A stretch of 64,000 nt of DNA, taken from the NCBI GenBank assembly GCA_020161135.1, contig JAIUOB010000005.1, forward strand, positions 124,001 through 188,000, written 5' to 3'. The stretch is from Gemmatimonadota bacterium (GTDB taxonomy: Bacteria > Gemmatimonadota > Gemmatimonadetes > Gemmatimonadales > Gemmatimonadaceae). Both the position numbers and the translations under genes were made by a program. Positions 1 to 7,842 of the stretch are shown one piece after another (the first letter of the stretch is position 1; every line of letters starts with the position of its first letter). The notes beneath the pieces are model-generated. The model was not told the DNA's origin. It worked only from the letters and a program-made list of their open reading frames with translations, and did not search any database.

Positions 1-612
1 GTGGCGCTGCCGCCCTTGGACATCGATTCACTCACGGCGCTGGCGCTCGCGCGGCGCCCGGACTTGGCGGCGACGGTCACCGGGGTGCGTGAAACGGAGA
101 CGCTAGTCGCGCTGTCACGCCGGGAGGCACTGCCAAACCTCCGGTTCGGCGTGCTCGCCGAACGCAATCCGGGCGAGAATCGCACCCGGATCGGTCCGGC
201 CGTCGGCCTCAGTCTGCCGTTCTTCAATCGGTCGCAGGGGCTCGTGACGCAACGCCGCGCGGAGGCACGCCAAGCGCTCTTCCTGCGCGACGCGGCCCGG
301 CTGCAGGTACGCACCGACATCGCGACCACGGTGCGCGCCCTGATGGCCGCGAACGCGGAGGTCGCCGTCTTCGAGGCCTCCGTCCGGCAGCCCGCCCGCG
401 CCAACAGCGCCCTGCTCGAAGCCGCATTCCGTGCTGGCAAAATCGCGCTCCCGACGCTGCTGCTGCTCCGCAACCAGCTCCTAGACGCCGAACTCGGCTA
501 CTGGCAGGCGTGGTTCGCCCGTCAGGAAGCCCTGACCCTCCTTGACGCTGCCTCCGGCGCGCTCACGCCGCCGACGGATGACGGCGCTTCCTCTGCCAAC
601 TCCGCCCGATGA
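1..612 (+). CDS. czcC: CzcC-like outer membrane efflux channel, 3' part only
   Basis: The left window edge cuts this gene; the GTG at position 1 is not its true start. The 203 visible residues are the C-terminal half of a TolC/CzcC-type outer membrane factor, the exit duct of a tripartite RND metal efflux pump. Visible features are the repeat-like start SLTALALARRPDLAA (repeat 2 of the OEP fold), the beta segment IGPAVGLSLPFFNRSQG, and long Ala/Arg-rich amphipathic helices expected for the periplasmic tunnel, ending in the helix LPTLLLLRNQLLDAELGYWQAW. The stop overlaps the czcB start by 4 nt (ATGA), so this is the first visible gene of a czcCBA operon. The exact metal cannot be read from this fragment. 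Confidence 0.85.
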   Translation: MALPPLDIDSLTALALARRPDLAATVTGVRETETLVALSRREALPNLRFGVLAERNPGENRTRIGPAVGLSLPFFNRSQGLVTQRRAEARQALFLRDAARLQVRTDIATTVRALMAANAEVAVFEASVRQPARANSALLEAAFRAGKIALPTLLLLRNQLLDAELGYWQAWFARQEALTLLDAASGALTPPTDDGASSANSAR

Positions 613-1874
613 TCGCCTCACGCCTGTCCCCTCGGTGGCGTTCGACCGAACGCCACGTTGCACCGATCTCACGTACCGAGCCCTCCACCCTCGGGCGGCT
701 GTGGGTGTGTCTGCCGTTGGTGATGACCGTCTTCCTCAGCGGCTGCGGCAAAGAGGCCGCCCCCACCGGTGATGCGGAAGGCGCATCGGCGACCGCCGAA
801 GCGTCAGGCGCCGCCGCGAAGGAAGAGCACGGGGCCTCAGAGGTCGTGGTCCTCGACACGGCGGGCATCCGGCTCGCCGGGATCCAGCTCGACACTGCAA
901 GCACCATCACCACGAGCGGACTCGCCGTCACGGGCACCATCACGTATGACGCCAACCGCGTGAGCCATATCGGCGCGCGCACCGAGGGTCGCGTGGTGTC
1001 GCTCCGCGTGCCCTTGGGCGCCCGGGTCGGCGCCGGCCAGACGCTGGCGCTGCTGGAAAGTCCCGCGGTGGGACAGATCCGCGCGCAGGAGCGCGAAGCG
1101 GAGGAGCTGCGCGGCATCGCGCGAGAGAACTTCGCGCGCGAGCAGCGGCTCGCCGCGCAGGGCATCTCGAGCCGCAAGGAGCTGCTGGATGCCGAAGCGG
1201 AGCTCCGGCGCACCGAAGCGGCGCTGCGCAGCGCGGAGGCGCAGCTCGCCGCGCTCGGCGCAGGCCATGGCAGCGGCGGGCAGTTCGGGCTGACCGCGCC
1301 GTTCGCTGGCATCGTCGTCGCACGTGACGCGAGCATCGGCGAGATGGCCAGCCCCACCGATACGCTCTTCACGGTGGCGGACCTGTCGCGCGTGTGGATC
1401 GAGCTCAATGTGTTCGAGCGCGATCTGGCTCGGGTCCGCGTGGGGCAGTCGGTCGGCGTCAGTGTGACCGCGTATCCAGGGCGCACCTTCCCGGGACGCA
1501 TCGTGTACCTCGGGGCCGCGCTCGACCCTGAAAGCCGCACGGTGCCTGCGCGCGTCGAGATTCCGAACGGGGACCGCGCGCTCAAGCCCGGCATGTTCGC
1601 GAGCGCGAGTATCCAGGTGAGCGAGGGCGGCGCGCCGGTCGTCGTGGTCTCGAAGGACGCCGTGCAGGAGGTCGAGGGCAAGTCCGTCGTCTTCGTGCCG
1701 GGCACGAAGCCCGGCGAGTTTCGCACGGTCGCGGTGGAGGTCGGTGAGCCTGTGGGCAACAATCGCGTGACGATTCTGTCGGGGCTCACCGCCGGCGCAC
1801 GCGTCGTGGTCGCCGGCGCGTTCGCGTTGCGCTCCGAACTCGCCAAGAGCGAGATCGGCGAAGGCGGGCACTGA
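609..1874 (+). CDS. czcB: CzcB-like RND periplasmic adaptor (membrane fusion lipoprotein)
   Basis: This is the periplasmic adaptor linking the inner-membrane RND pump CzcA to the CzcC channel. The N-terminus has a hydrophobic stretch ending in the lipobox LSGC (about residue 47), so it is probably a lipoprotein. If translation starts at the in-frame ATG at 723, the signal would be very short, so 609 is kept. Around residues 110-150 lies the first lipoyl half (RVVSLRVPLGARVGAGQTL), followed by a coiled-coil hairpin rich in Glu/Arg/Ala (about 150-210), the second lipoyl half (LTAPFAGIVVARDASIGEM) and beta-barrel domains. It overlaps the czcC stop by 4 nt and sits 5 nt before czcA, consistent with co-translation. 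No His-rich metal-binding N-terminal tail is seen. Confidence 0.9.
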   Translation: MIASRLSPRWRSTERHVAPISRTEPSTLGRLWVCLPLVMTVFLSGCGKEAAPTGDAEGASATAEASGAAAKEEHGASEVVVLDTAGIRLAGIQLDTASTITTSGLAVTGTITYDANRVSHIGARTEGRVVSLRVPLGARVGAGQTLALLESPAVGQIRAQEREAEELRGIARENFAREQRLAAQGISSRKELLDAEAELRRTEAALRSAEAQLAALGAGHGSGGQFGLTAPFAGIVVARDASIGEMASPTDTLFTVADLSRVWIELNVFERDLARVRVGQSVGVSVTAYPGRTFPGRIVYLGAALDPESRTVPARVEIPNGDRALKPGMFASASIQVSEGGAPVVVVSKDAVQEVEGKSVVFVPGTKPGEFRTVAVEVGEPVGNNRVTILSGLTAGARVVVAGAFALRSELAKSEIGEGGH

Positions 1875-1879
1875 CCGCT

Positions 1880-4800
1880 ATGCGACCCCTCATTGGATTC
1901 GTACTGAAGCAACGCCTGCTCGTCCTCGCGGCGACGGCGCTGTTGATCGGCGTCGGCGTGTGGTCCGCCATGCGGCTGCCCATCGATGCCGTCCCCGACG
2001 TGACGAACGTGCAGGTGCAGGTGAACACCAACGCGGCCGCGCTCTCGCCGCTTGAAGTGGAGCGGCAGATTACGCTCCCGCTCGAGCTGGCGATGTTTGG
2101 CCTGCCAGAGCTCGAGGAGATGCGCTCGATCTCCAAGTTCGGGCTCTCGCAGGTCACGGTCGTGTTCCGCGAAGGGACGGATCTCTACTTCGCGCGCCAG
2201 CAGGTGCAGGAACGGCTCCAGCAGGCCCGCGAGGAAATTCCGGAGGGCCTGGGCACGCCCGAGATGGGCCCCATTTCTACGGGCTTGGGAGAGGTCTTCC
2301 AGTACACCATCGACGCCAAGGACACGACCGGTCTCGATCCGACCGAGCTCCGCACGTTGCAGGACTGGGTCGTCGCGCCGCAGCTGCGCGGCGTGCCGGG
2401 TGTGGCCGAGGTCAACGCGTTCGGCGGCTTCGAGAAGCAGTACCAGGTACTGGTGCGCCCTGAGGCCCTGATCCAGTACAACCTGTCGTTGCCCCAGGTG
2501 TTCGACGCCATCGCGGCGAACAACCAGAACGCGGGCGGCGGCTACATCACGCAGGGCGCCGAGCAGCTCGTGATCCGTGGCGTGGGGCAGGTCCAGGACC
2601 TCGATCAGATCCGCAACATCGTCATCACCAGCCGCGGCGGCACGCCAGTGCGCGTCACCGACATCGCCGACGTCGTGATTGGCTCGACGTTGCGGCAGGG
2701 CGCCGTCACGAAAGACGGTCGCGGCGAGGTGGTGACAGGCATCGTGATGATGCGCATGGGCTCCAACGCGCGCACCGTCGTCGATGCCGTGAAGGAGCGC
2801 TTTGCGGTTGCGGCGCGCAGTCTGCCGGCGGGCGTGACGATGCGCGCATTCTATGACCGCACGGAGCTCGTCGACCGCACCATCGCCACGGTCGAGAAGA
2901 ATCTCGTGGAAGGCGCGGTCCTGGTGATCGTCGTGCTCTTTGTCCTCCTCGGCAACTTCCGCGCAGCGCTGATCGTGGCGCTGGCGATTCCGCTGTCGAT
3001 GCTGTTCGCCGTGAGTCTCATGGTCAAGGCGGGGATCGCGGGCAGCCTGATGAGTCTCGGCGCCATCGACTTCGGCCTCGTGGTCGACGGCTCGGTCGTG
3101 ATGGTGGAGAACAGCATGCGCCGCCTCGGCCACCGCAAGCCGGGCGAAGGGTTCTTCCAGACCGTGCTCGATGCCTGTGCCGAGGTGGGCCGCCCGATCC
3201 TGTTCGGGGTCGGCATCATCATCGTGGTCTACCTGCCCATCCTCACGCTCGAGGGCGTCGAAGGCAAGATGTTCAAGCCGATGGCGCTCACGGTGGTGTT
3301 TGCGCTGGTCGGCTCGCTCCTCCTGACGTTCCTGCTCACCCCCGTGCTCATCTCGCTCTTCCTGCGCGGGAAAATCGAGGAAAAGGATGTGTGGCTGGTG
3401 CGCAAGGCGAAGGCGCGCTATGTGCCCGCGCTCGAATGGACGCTCGCGAATACGCGGAAGGTGCTCATTGGGTCGGCCCTCGCCGTCGCGGCCGCCGTAG
3501 CCGCCGTGCCGTTCCTGGGTTCCGAATTCATTCCGCGCCTCGACGAAGGCTCGTTTGCGCTGCAAGTGCTCCGGCTGCCCAGCATCTCGCTCGAAGAGTC
3601 GGTGCGGCAGACCACGCAGCTCGAGAAAGTGCTGCTCTCGGAGTTTCCCGACGAGGTGGCGGACGTCGTGGCCAAGACCGGCCGGCCCGAGATTGCGACC
3701 GACCCGATGGGCGTCAACATCAGCGACATCTTCGTGCTGCTCAAACCGCACGACGCATGGAGGCGCGCCACGTCCAAAGCCGAACTGGAAACGAAGATGT
3801 CGGTGGCCCTGAGCAAAATTCCGGGCCTAGTTTACAGCTTCAGCCAGCCCATCGAACTGCGCGTGAATGAGCTCATCGCCGGCGTGCGCTCCGACCTCGC
3901 CATCAAGATCTACGGCGATGATCTGCCCAAGCTGAGCGACGCCGCGAACCAGGTGGTGGCCGCGGTCTCCAAGATCGAGGGCGCCACGGGCTTCAAGGCG
4001 CAACAGCTTGAAGGCCTGCCGCAGCTCGAGGTGACCGTGCTGCCGGAGCAGTTGGCTCGGTACGGCATCAACGCGTCCGACGTCATGCAGGTGGTGGAAG
4101 CCATCGGCGGGGCGCAGGTGTCGCGGATCCTGGAAGGCCAGCGACGATTCGCGTTGACGGTGCGGTTTCCGGAGAGCGTGCGGCGGGATCCGCAGTCCAT
4201 CAGCGCCATTCTTGTCAGCGCGCCCGACGGGCAGCGCGTGCCGCTCGGCACGTTGGCGCGTGTGGCCGAGGTGGATGGGCCGGCCGAGCTGAGTCACGAA
4301 AATGGTTCGCGGCTCGTGATCATCGAGGGCAACGTGCGCGGCCGCGACATCGGCGGATTCGTGGCCGAAGTCCGCACGCTCTTCGAGAACGGCACGATCA
4401 CGCTTCCCATTGGCTATCGCCCCGAGTTCGGCGGCCAGTTTGAGAATCTGGAGCGCGCGTCGAAGCGCCTGATGCTGGTCGTGCCGCTGTCACTGCTGCT
4501 GATCTTTCTGCTGCTGTTCGCGACCTTCAACTCGCTGCGACAGGCCGCGCTGGTATTCACCGGCATTCCGCTCGCCACCGTGGGTGGCGTGATCGCGCTG
4601 CTGCTGCGCGGCATGCCGTTCAGCATCTCAGCGGGCGTGGGGTTCATCGCGTTGTTCGGCGTGGCCGTGCTGAACGGAGTCGTCATGGTCTCCTACATCA
4701 ACGAGCTCCGGCAGCACGGCCATCCACTCGAGCGGGCAATCCGCGAGGGCGGCGTCACGCGGCTCCGGCCCGTGTTGATGACGGCGCTCGTCGCGAGCCT

Positions 4801-5041
4801 CGGGTTCATCCCGATGGCTATCTCGACCGGCGCGGGCGCCGAGGTGCAGCAGCCCTTGGCGACGGTCGTCATCGGTGGCCTCGTGACCAGCACGCTGCTC
4901 ACGCTGCTCGTCTTGCCGCTGTTGTACCTGCTGTTCGAGCGAAAGCAGGCCGCGCGGGAAGCGGCCGAGGACGACCGCGCGTCCGCACCCGTCGCGGACG
5001 GCCACCATCCGTCGCACACGCCGTTGCTTGGGGGTGCCTGA
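1880..5041 (+). CDS. czcA: CzcA-like heavy-metal RND efflux pump
   Basis: This 1053-residue inner-membrane proton/metal antiporter drives export of divalent or monovalent metal ions through CzcB and CzcC. The length and two-fold RND architecture are normal: TM1 near residues 10-30, a first periplasmic porter loop (about 35-340), TM2-TM6, a second loop (about 560-870), then TM8-TM12. The TM4 segment DFGLVVDGSVVMVEN (about residue 396 onward) carries the acidic residues typical of the HME-RND family and matches the divalent-metal (CzcA) type better than the CusA type. The opening LPIDAVPDVTNVQVQVNT is also typical. Its stop overlaps the following PII-like start by 1 nt (TGATG). Metal specificity (Zn, Co, Cd or Ni) is inferred from family only. 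Confidence 0.93.
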   Translation: MRPLIGFVLKQRLLVLAATALLIGVGVWSAMRLPIDAVPDVTNVQVQVNTNAAALSPLEVERQITLPLELAMFGLPELEEMRSISKFGLSQVTVVFREGTDLYFARQQVQERLQQAREEIPEGLGTPEMGPISTGLGEVFQYTIDAKDTTGLDPTELRTLQDWVVAPQLRGVPGVAEVNAFGGFEKQYQVLVRPEALIQYNLSLPQVFDAIAANNQNAGGGYITQGAEQLVIRGVGQVQDLDQIRNIVITSRGGTPVRVTDIADVVIGSTLRQGAVTKDGRGEVVTGIVMMRMGSNARTVVDAVKERFAVAARSLPAGVTMRAFYDRTELVDRTIATVEKNLVEGAVLVIVVLFVLLGNFRAALIVALAIPLSMLFAVSLMVKAGIAGSLMSLGAIDFGLVVDGSVVMVENSMRRLGHRKPGEGFFQTVLDACAEVGRPILFGVGIIIVVYLPILTLEGVEGKMFKPMALTVVFALVGSLLLTFLLTPVLISLFLRGKIEEKDVWLVRKAKARYVPALEWTLANTRKVLIGSALAVAAAVAAVPFLGSEFIPRLDEGSFALQVLRLPSISLEESVRQTTQLEKVLLSEFPDEVADVVAKTGRPEIATDPMGVNISDIFVLLKPHDAWRRATSKAELETKMSVALSKIPGLVYSFSQPIELRVNELIAGVRSDLAIKIYGDDLPKLSDAANQVVAAVSKIEGATGFKAQQLEGLPQLEVTVLPEQLARYGINASDVMQVVEAIGGAQVSRILEGQRRFALTVRFPESVRRDPQSISAILVSAPDGQRVPLGTLARVAEVDGPAELSHENGSRLVIIEGNVRGRDIGGFVAEVRTLFENGTITLPIGYRPEFGGQFENLERASKRLMLVVPLSLLLIFLLLFATFNSLRQAALVFTGIPLATVGGVIALLLRGMPFSISAGVGFIALFGVAVLNGVVMVSYINELRQHGHPLERAIREGGVTRLRPVLMTALVASLGFIPMAISTGAGAEVQQPLATVVIGGLVTSTLLTLLVLPLLYLLFERKQAAREAAEDDRASAPVADGHHPSHTPLLGGA

Positions 5042-5382
5042 TGCAGATGATCATCGCGTACGTGCAGTCCTTCATGGCGAAGGATGTGGTGCACGCCCTC
5101 CATCAGGTGGAGGGCGTGACGGGCGCCACCTTCACGGAAGTGCGCGGCTTCGGCAGCGCCCGCCGGAACGACACTCCGGTCCCAGAGGTGATCTACGGGA
5201 CCGCCGAGAAGACCCGCGTCGAAGTCGTCGTGCGCAACAGTCTCGTCACGGCCGTGATCGAGGCGATCCGGACCTCGGCGCGCACCGGCCAGCGCGGCGA
5301 CGGCAAGATCTTCGTCTTGCCCGTCTCGCGTGGCGTCAAGATCGCGACTGGCGCTGAGGCGGCCGGAGACGAGGCCCTGTGA
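5041..5382 (+). CDS. PII-like small trimeric regulator, metal-efflux linked
   Basis: A 113-residue protein with the ferredoxin-like PII pattern: beta strand MQMIIAYVQSFM, helix DVVHALHQVEGVTGATFTEVRGFG, a T-loop region rich in charged residues (RRNDTPVPEVIYGTAEKTRVEVVV), a second helix LVTAVIEAIRTSART and the closing GDGKIFVLPVSRGVKI, which corresponds to the GDGKIFV signature of GlnB. It lacks the classic T-loop Tyr uridylylation context. PII-like genes next to czcA are known from other genomes. Start and stop overlap both neighbours (TGATG with czcA, 4 nt with the CDF gene), so it is made from the same mRNA. It probably senses a nucleotide or metal state and acts on the efflux system; that role is inference. 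Confidence 0.8.
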   Translation: MQMIIAYVQSFMAKDVVHALHQVEGVTGATFTEVRGFGSARRNDTPVPEVIYGTAEKTRVEVVVRNSLVTAVIEAIRTSARTGQRGDGKIFVLPVSRGVKIATGAEAAGDEAL

Positions 5383-6299
5383 GCACGACTGTGCCTCCGG
5401 GGGTAGTGGACGCCACAGGAGCAGGGCCAGCAACGCCCGCCGGCCGCAACGCGGGCCGGCTGCGCATCGTCTTCCTGCTCACTGGCACCTACCTCGTCGC
5501 AGAGGTCATCGGCGGTGTCCTCACGGGCAGTCTCGCGTTGCTCGCCGATGCGGGACACATGCTCACCGATGTCGCCGGTGTCGGGCTCGCGCTGTATTCG
5601 ATTCGCTTGGCGCAGCGCGCGCCGACGCCGTCGCGCAGCTACGGCTACTACCGCGCCGAGATTCTGGCCGCGCTCGCGAACGCGTCGGTGCTCATCGTGG
5701 TGTCGCTCTACATCCTGTACGAAGCGTACCAGCGCTTTCGCCAGCCGCCGGCGGTCGAGAGCGGGACCATGCTGGTCGTTGCGGGCATCGGCCTCGTCGT
5801 GAATTTGGTCGGCATGCTGCTCCTTCGGCCTGCGGCGTCCGAGAGTCTCAACATGAAAGGGGCGTACTTCGAGGTGCTCTCCGACATGCTGACGTCGCTC
5901 GGCGTGATCGCCGCGGGCCTCATCATGATGACGACCGGGTGGTACTACGCCGATCCGTTGGTGTCGGCAGGGATCGGGTTGCTGATCCTCCCGCGGACGT
6001 GGCGGCTCCTGCGCGAAGCGGTGGGTGTCCTGCTCGAGGGCACGCCCACCGATGTCGATGTCGGCGCCTTGCGTCAGACCGTGCTCGACACGCCCGGCGT
6101 GCAAGGCGTGCACGACCTCCATGTGTGGTCGCTCACCAGCGGGAGCAACGCGATGAGCGCGCATGTCGTGTGCGCCGCCGGCGCCGATCCATCGGCGCTC
6201 CTGCGGGCCGTCGAAGCGCGCGTGCGTCGATGCAACGTGCACCACACCACCCTGCAAGTCGAGGCGCCCGACGCCTTCGAGTGGATCACCCATGCATAA
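5379..6299 (+). CDS. Cation diffusion facilitator, CzcD/ZitB type
   Basis: A 306-residue inner-membrane metal/proton antiporter with a GTG start that overlaps the PII-like stop. Six transmembrane segments are evident: TM1 about 28-48, TM2 about 50-75 with the site motif ADAGHMLTD, TM3 about 90-115, TM4 about 125-145, TM5 and TM6 about 160-205. A C-terminal ferredoxin-like cytoplasmic domain (VHDLHVWSLTSGSNAMSAHVV, then HHTTLQVE) follows. The TM2 site has His and Asp four residues apart; the TM5 partner reads FEVLSDML, so a Glu stands where zinc CDFs usually have His. This may alter metal choice. It likely feeds metal to the periplasm for CzcCBA. The GTG start is taken because it gives the normal short N-tail. 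Confidence 0.9.
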   Translation: MSTTVPPGVVDATGAGPATPAGRNAGRLRIVFLLTGTYLVAEVIGGVLTGSLALLADAGHMLTDVAGVGLALYSIRLAQRAPTPSRSYGYYRAEILAALANASVLIVVSLYILYEAYQRFRQPPAVESGTMLVVAGIGLVVNLVGMLLLRPAASESLNMKGAYFEVLSDMLTSLGVIAAGLIMMTTGWYYADPLVSAGIGLLILPRTWRLLREAVGVLLEGTPTDVDVGALRQTVLDTPGVQGVHDLHVWSLTSGSNAMSAHVVCAAGADPSALLRAVEARVRRCNVHHTTLQVEAPDAFEWITHA

Positions 6300-6627
6300 G
6301 CACGACGACGCGCGGCAGTATCCCGCGCAACTGCATTTTCCGCTGCGCGGGCTTGCCGGCGAGGGCGCCGAGGCGGCGATCCGCGCCTCGCTGGATGGCA
6401 TGGCGGGCGTGCTCGCCATTCATGTCTCCGCAGCGCAGGCGGTGGCGGAGGTGACCTATGATCTCGCGGTGGTCTCGCCCGAAGCGCTTCGCGCGCGCTT
6501 GCAGACGGCCGGCGTCAAGCAGCCGAAACACACGGCGGACACTCTCGGTGCCGAGAGCGGAGACGCACCTGCATCCCGCCCTGCCGCGGGCGGTGGCGAG
6601 GTCAATGGTGGCGGGAGGACGCCGTGA
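6292..6627 (+). CDS. Small HMA-like ferredoxin-fold protein without CxxC
   Basis: The ATG at 6292 lies inside the last codons of the CDF gene, giving a 111-residue protein. Residues about 12-75 follow the beta-alpha-beta-beta-alpha-beta layout of heavy-metal-associated domains (LHFPLRGLAGEGAEAAIRAS, then GVLAIHVSAAQAVAEVTYDL, then SPEALRARLQTAGV). The CxxC metal-binding pair that normally follows the first strand is replaced by GLAGEGA. The C-terminal 35 residues are Gly/Ala/Pro-rich and probably disordered. It may still interact with the following P1B ATPase, whose own N-terminal domains also lack CxxC. The stop overlaps the next gene by 4 nt (GTGA). The fold assignment is moderately secure; the function is not known. 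Confidence 0.65.
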   Translation: MHKHDDARQYPAQLHFPLRGLAGEGAEAAIRASLDGMAGVLAIHVSAAQAVAEVTYDLAVVSPEALRARLQTAGVKQPKHTADTLGAESGDAPASRPAAGGGEVNGGGRTP

Positions 6628-7688
6628 GATCCGCGCGGCCCGCCGTACCGGGCGGGACCCGTGTCTCGTGGCGGCGGCGGGGTCAGGCACCGGTGCTCGG
6701 GCTCGTGCTGACTGTGCTGCAGGGGTGTCAAGCCGATCCCGGGTACGGCGGACGCTCCAGCGCCGAATGGGCGGGCCAGCTTCAGGACGCGCCCGCGCGC
6801 GAGCGCGAAGAGGCGGCGCGGGCCCTCGGGGCCGTGCTGTCGTTGAACCCACGGCTCACGGCGCCGACCACAGCACTGATCGCCGCGCTGTCTGACACCG
6901 TCGATGCCGTACGCATCGCGGCCGCGCAGGCGCTCGCCCAACCGGGCGTCCGCGTCAAGGCCGTGACCGGGGGCGCGCTTGGCGCGATGCTCGCTGATTC
7001 GTCGCATGCCGCCGTGCGCATCCAGGCGGTGCGTGCCCTTGGGGTGCTCGCGAGCAATGCGGTGGACACTGTCGCTCGGCGCGCGTTGGTGCGCGCGATC
7101 CTCCCGCTACATCGGGATCCAGACGCGACGGTTCGCGCGACGGTGGCAGCGACACTCACCGAGGCGCTGACCGAAACGCTCGCGCGGACGCAGGCCCCCG
7201 GCGCGCGGCTGGAGATTGACGCCGTGCTCAAGGGCTTGGCGCGCGACACGATGCACGCGCCGCGGGCCGCGGCGCTCGCTGGCCTTGCGCTCGCGATGGC
7301 GGCGCGCGTGGTGCCCGCGTTCACCCAGGCTGCACGTGATTCCTCGCCTGCAGTTCGGGCCCTCGCGGCGGGGGCGCTGGGACGTGTCACGAATGACGCG
7401 GCGGTGGGCAACGCGGCGATGGCGAGCCTCCTCGCACTCGTGACCGACCGCGCGCCCGCGGTCCGCTTCGCGGCGGTGCAGGCCCTCGGGACCCGCACCG
7501 CATCGTACGCGCCCGCGGTTGATGCGGCGCTCCGCGTGGCAAGCCGCGATACGAATGTGCTCGTGCAGCTCGAGGCCCTGCACGCCTTGAATCGCTTCCA
7601 CGCTCGTGGAGGAAAGGATCCGGCCGCTCCCGAGCCGACGCACGCGGAACGCTGCGCGCAGCTCCCACCGAGGACGCGCGGATGCTGA
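6624..7688 (+). CDS. HEAT-repeat lipoprotein in the metal operon
   Basis: A 354-residue protein with an Arg-rich start, a hydrophobic segment (about 24-35) and a lipobox-like VLQGC, so it is probably exported and lipidated. After that come at least seven HEAT/armadillo-type helical repeats, seen as repeating patterns of AVRIAAAQALAQ, AVRIQAVRALGVL, TVRATVAATLTEA, APRAAALAGLALAM, AVRALAAGALGRV, AVRFAAVQALGTR and LVQLEALHALNRF. Such solenoids serve as protein-binding scaffolds. The GTG start overlaps the stop of the HMA-like gene, which places it in the metal-efflux transcript. The last 30 residues (two Cys, many Pro) are not repeat-like. Its partner is unknown; assembling efflux components is a guess. 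Confidence 0.7.
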   Translation: MRSARPAVPGGTRVSWRRRGQAPVLGLVLTVLQGCQADPGYGGRSSAEWAGQLQDAPAREREEAARALGAVLSLNPRLTAPTTALIAALSDTVDAVRIAAAQALAQPGVRVKAVTGGALGAMLADSSHAAVRIQAVRALGVLASNAVDTVARRALVRAILPLHRDPDATVRATVAATLTEALTETLARTQAPGARLEIDAVLKGLARDTMHAPRAAALAGLALAMAARVVPAFTQAARDSSPAVRALAAGALGRVTNDAAVGNAAMASLLALVTDRAPAVRFAAVQALGTRTASYAPAVDAALRVASRDTNVLVQLEALHALNRFHARGGKDPAAPEPTHAERCAQLPPRTRGC

Positions 7689-7842
7689 GACCTCGCGCCG
7701 GCACAGAGCACACTCGACGCGCGGCGGAGTCCACGCGTGTGGGGGGTGACGAGCGTCACCCCATGTGGGGCCACGTGCTGGGCCACTTGCCGTCCGCGGT
7801 TCTGCGACGGACCACCGAATTCACGAGACACAAGGACGTTGC

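Noticed and set aside
563..3751. Very long minus-strand open frame opposite czcB and czcA (similar long antisense frames opposite pilS/pilR, pilQ and the lipoprotein).
   Set aside because: High GC content leaves antisense frames open; translated residues are His/Arg/Asp-rich without domains, while the plus-strand genes are clear.
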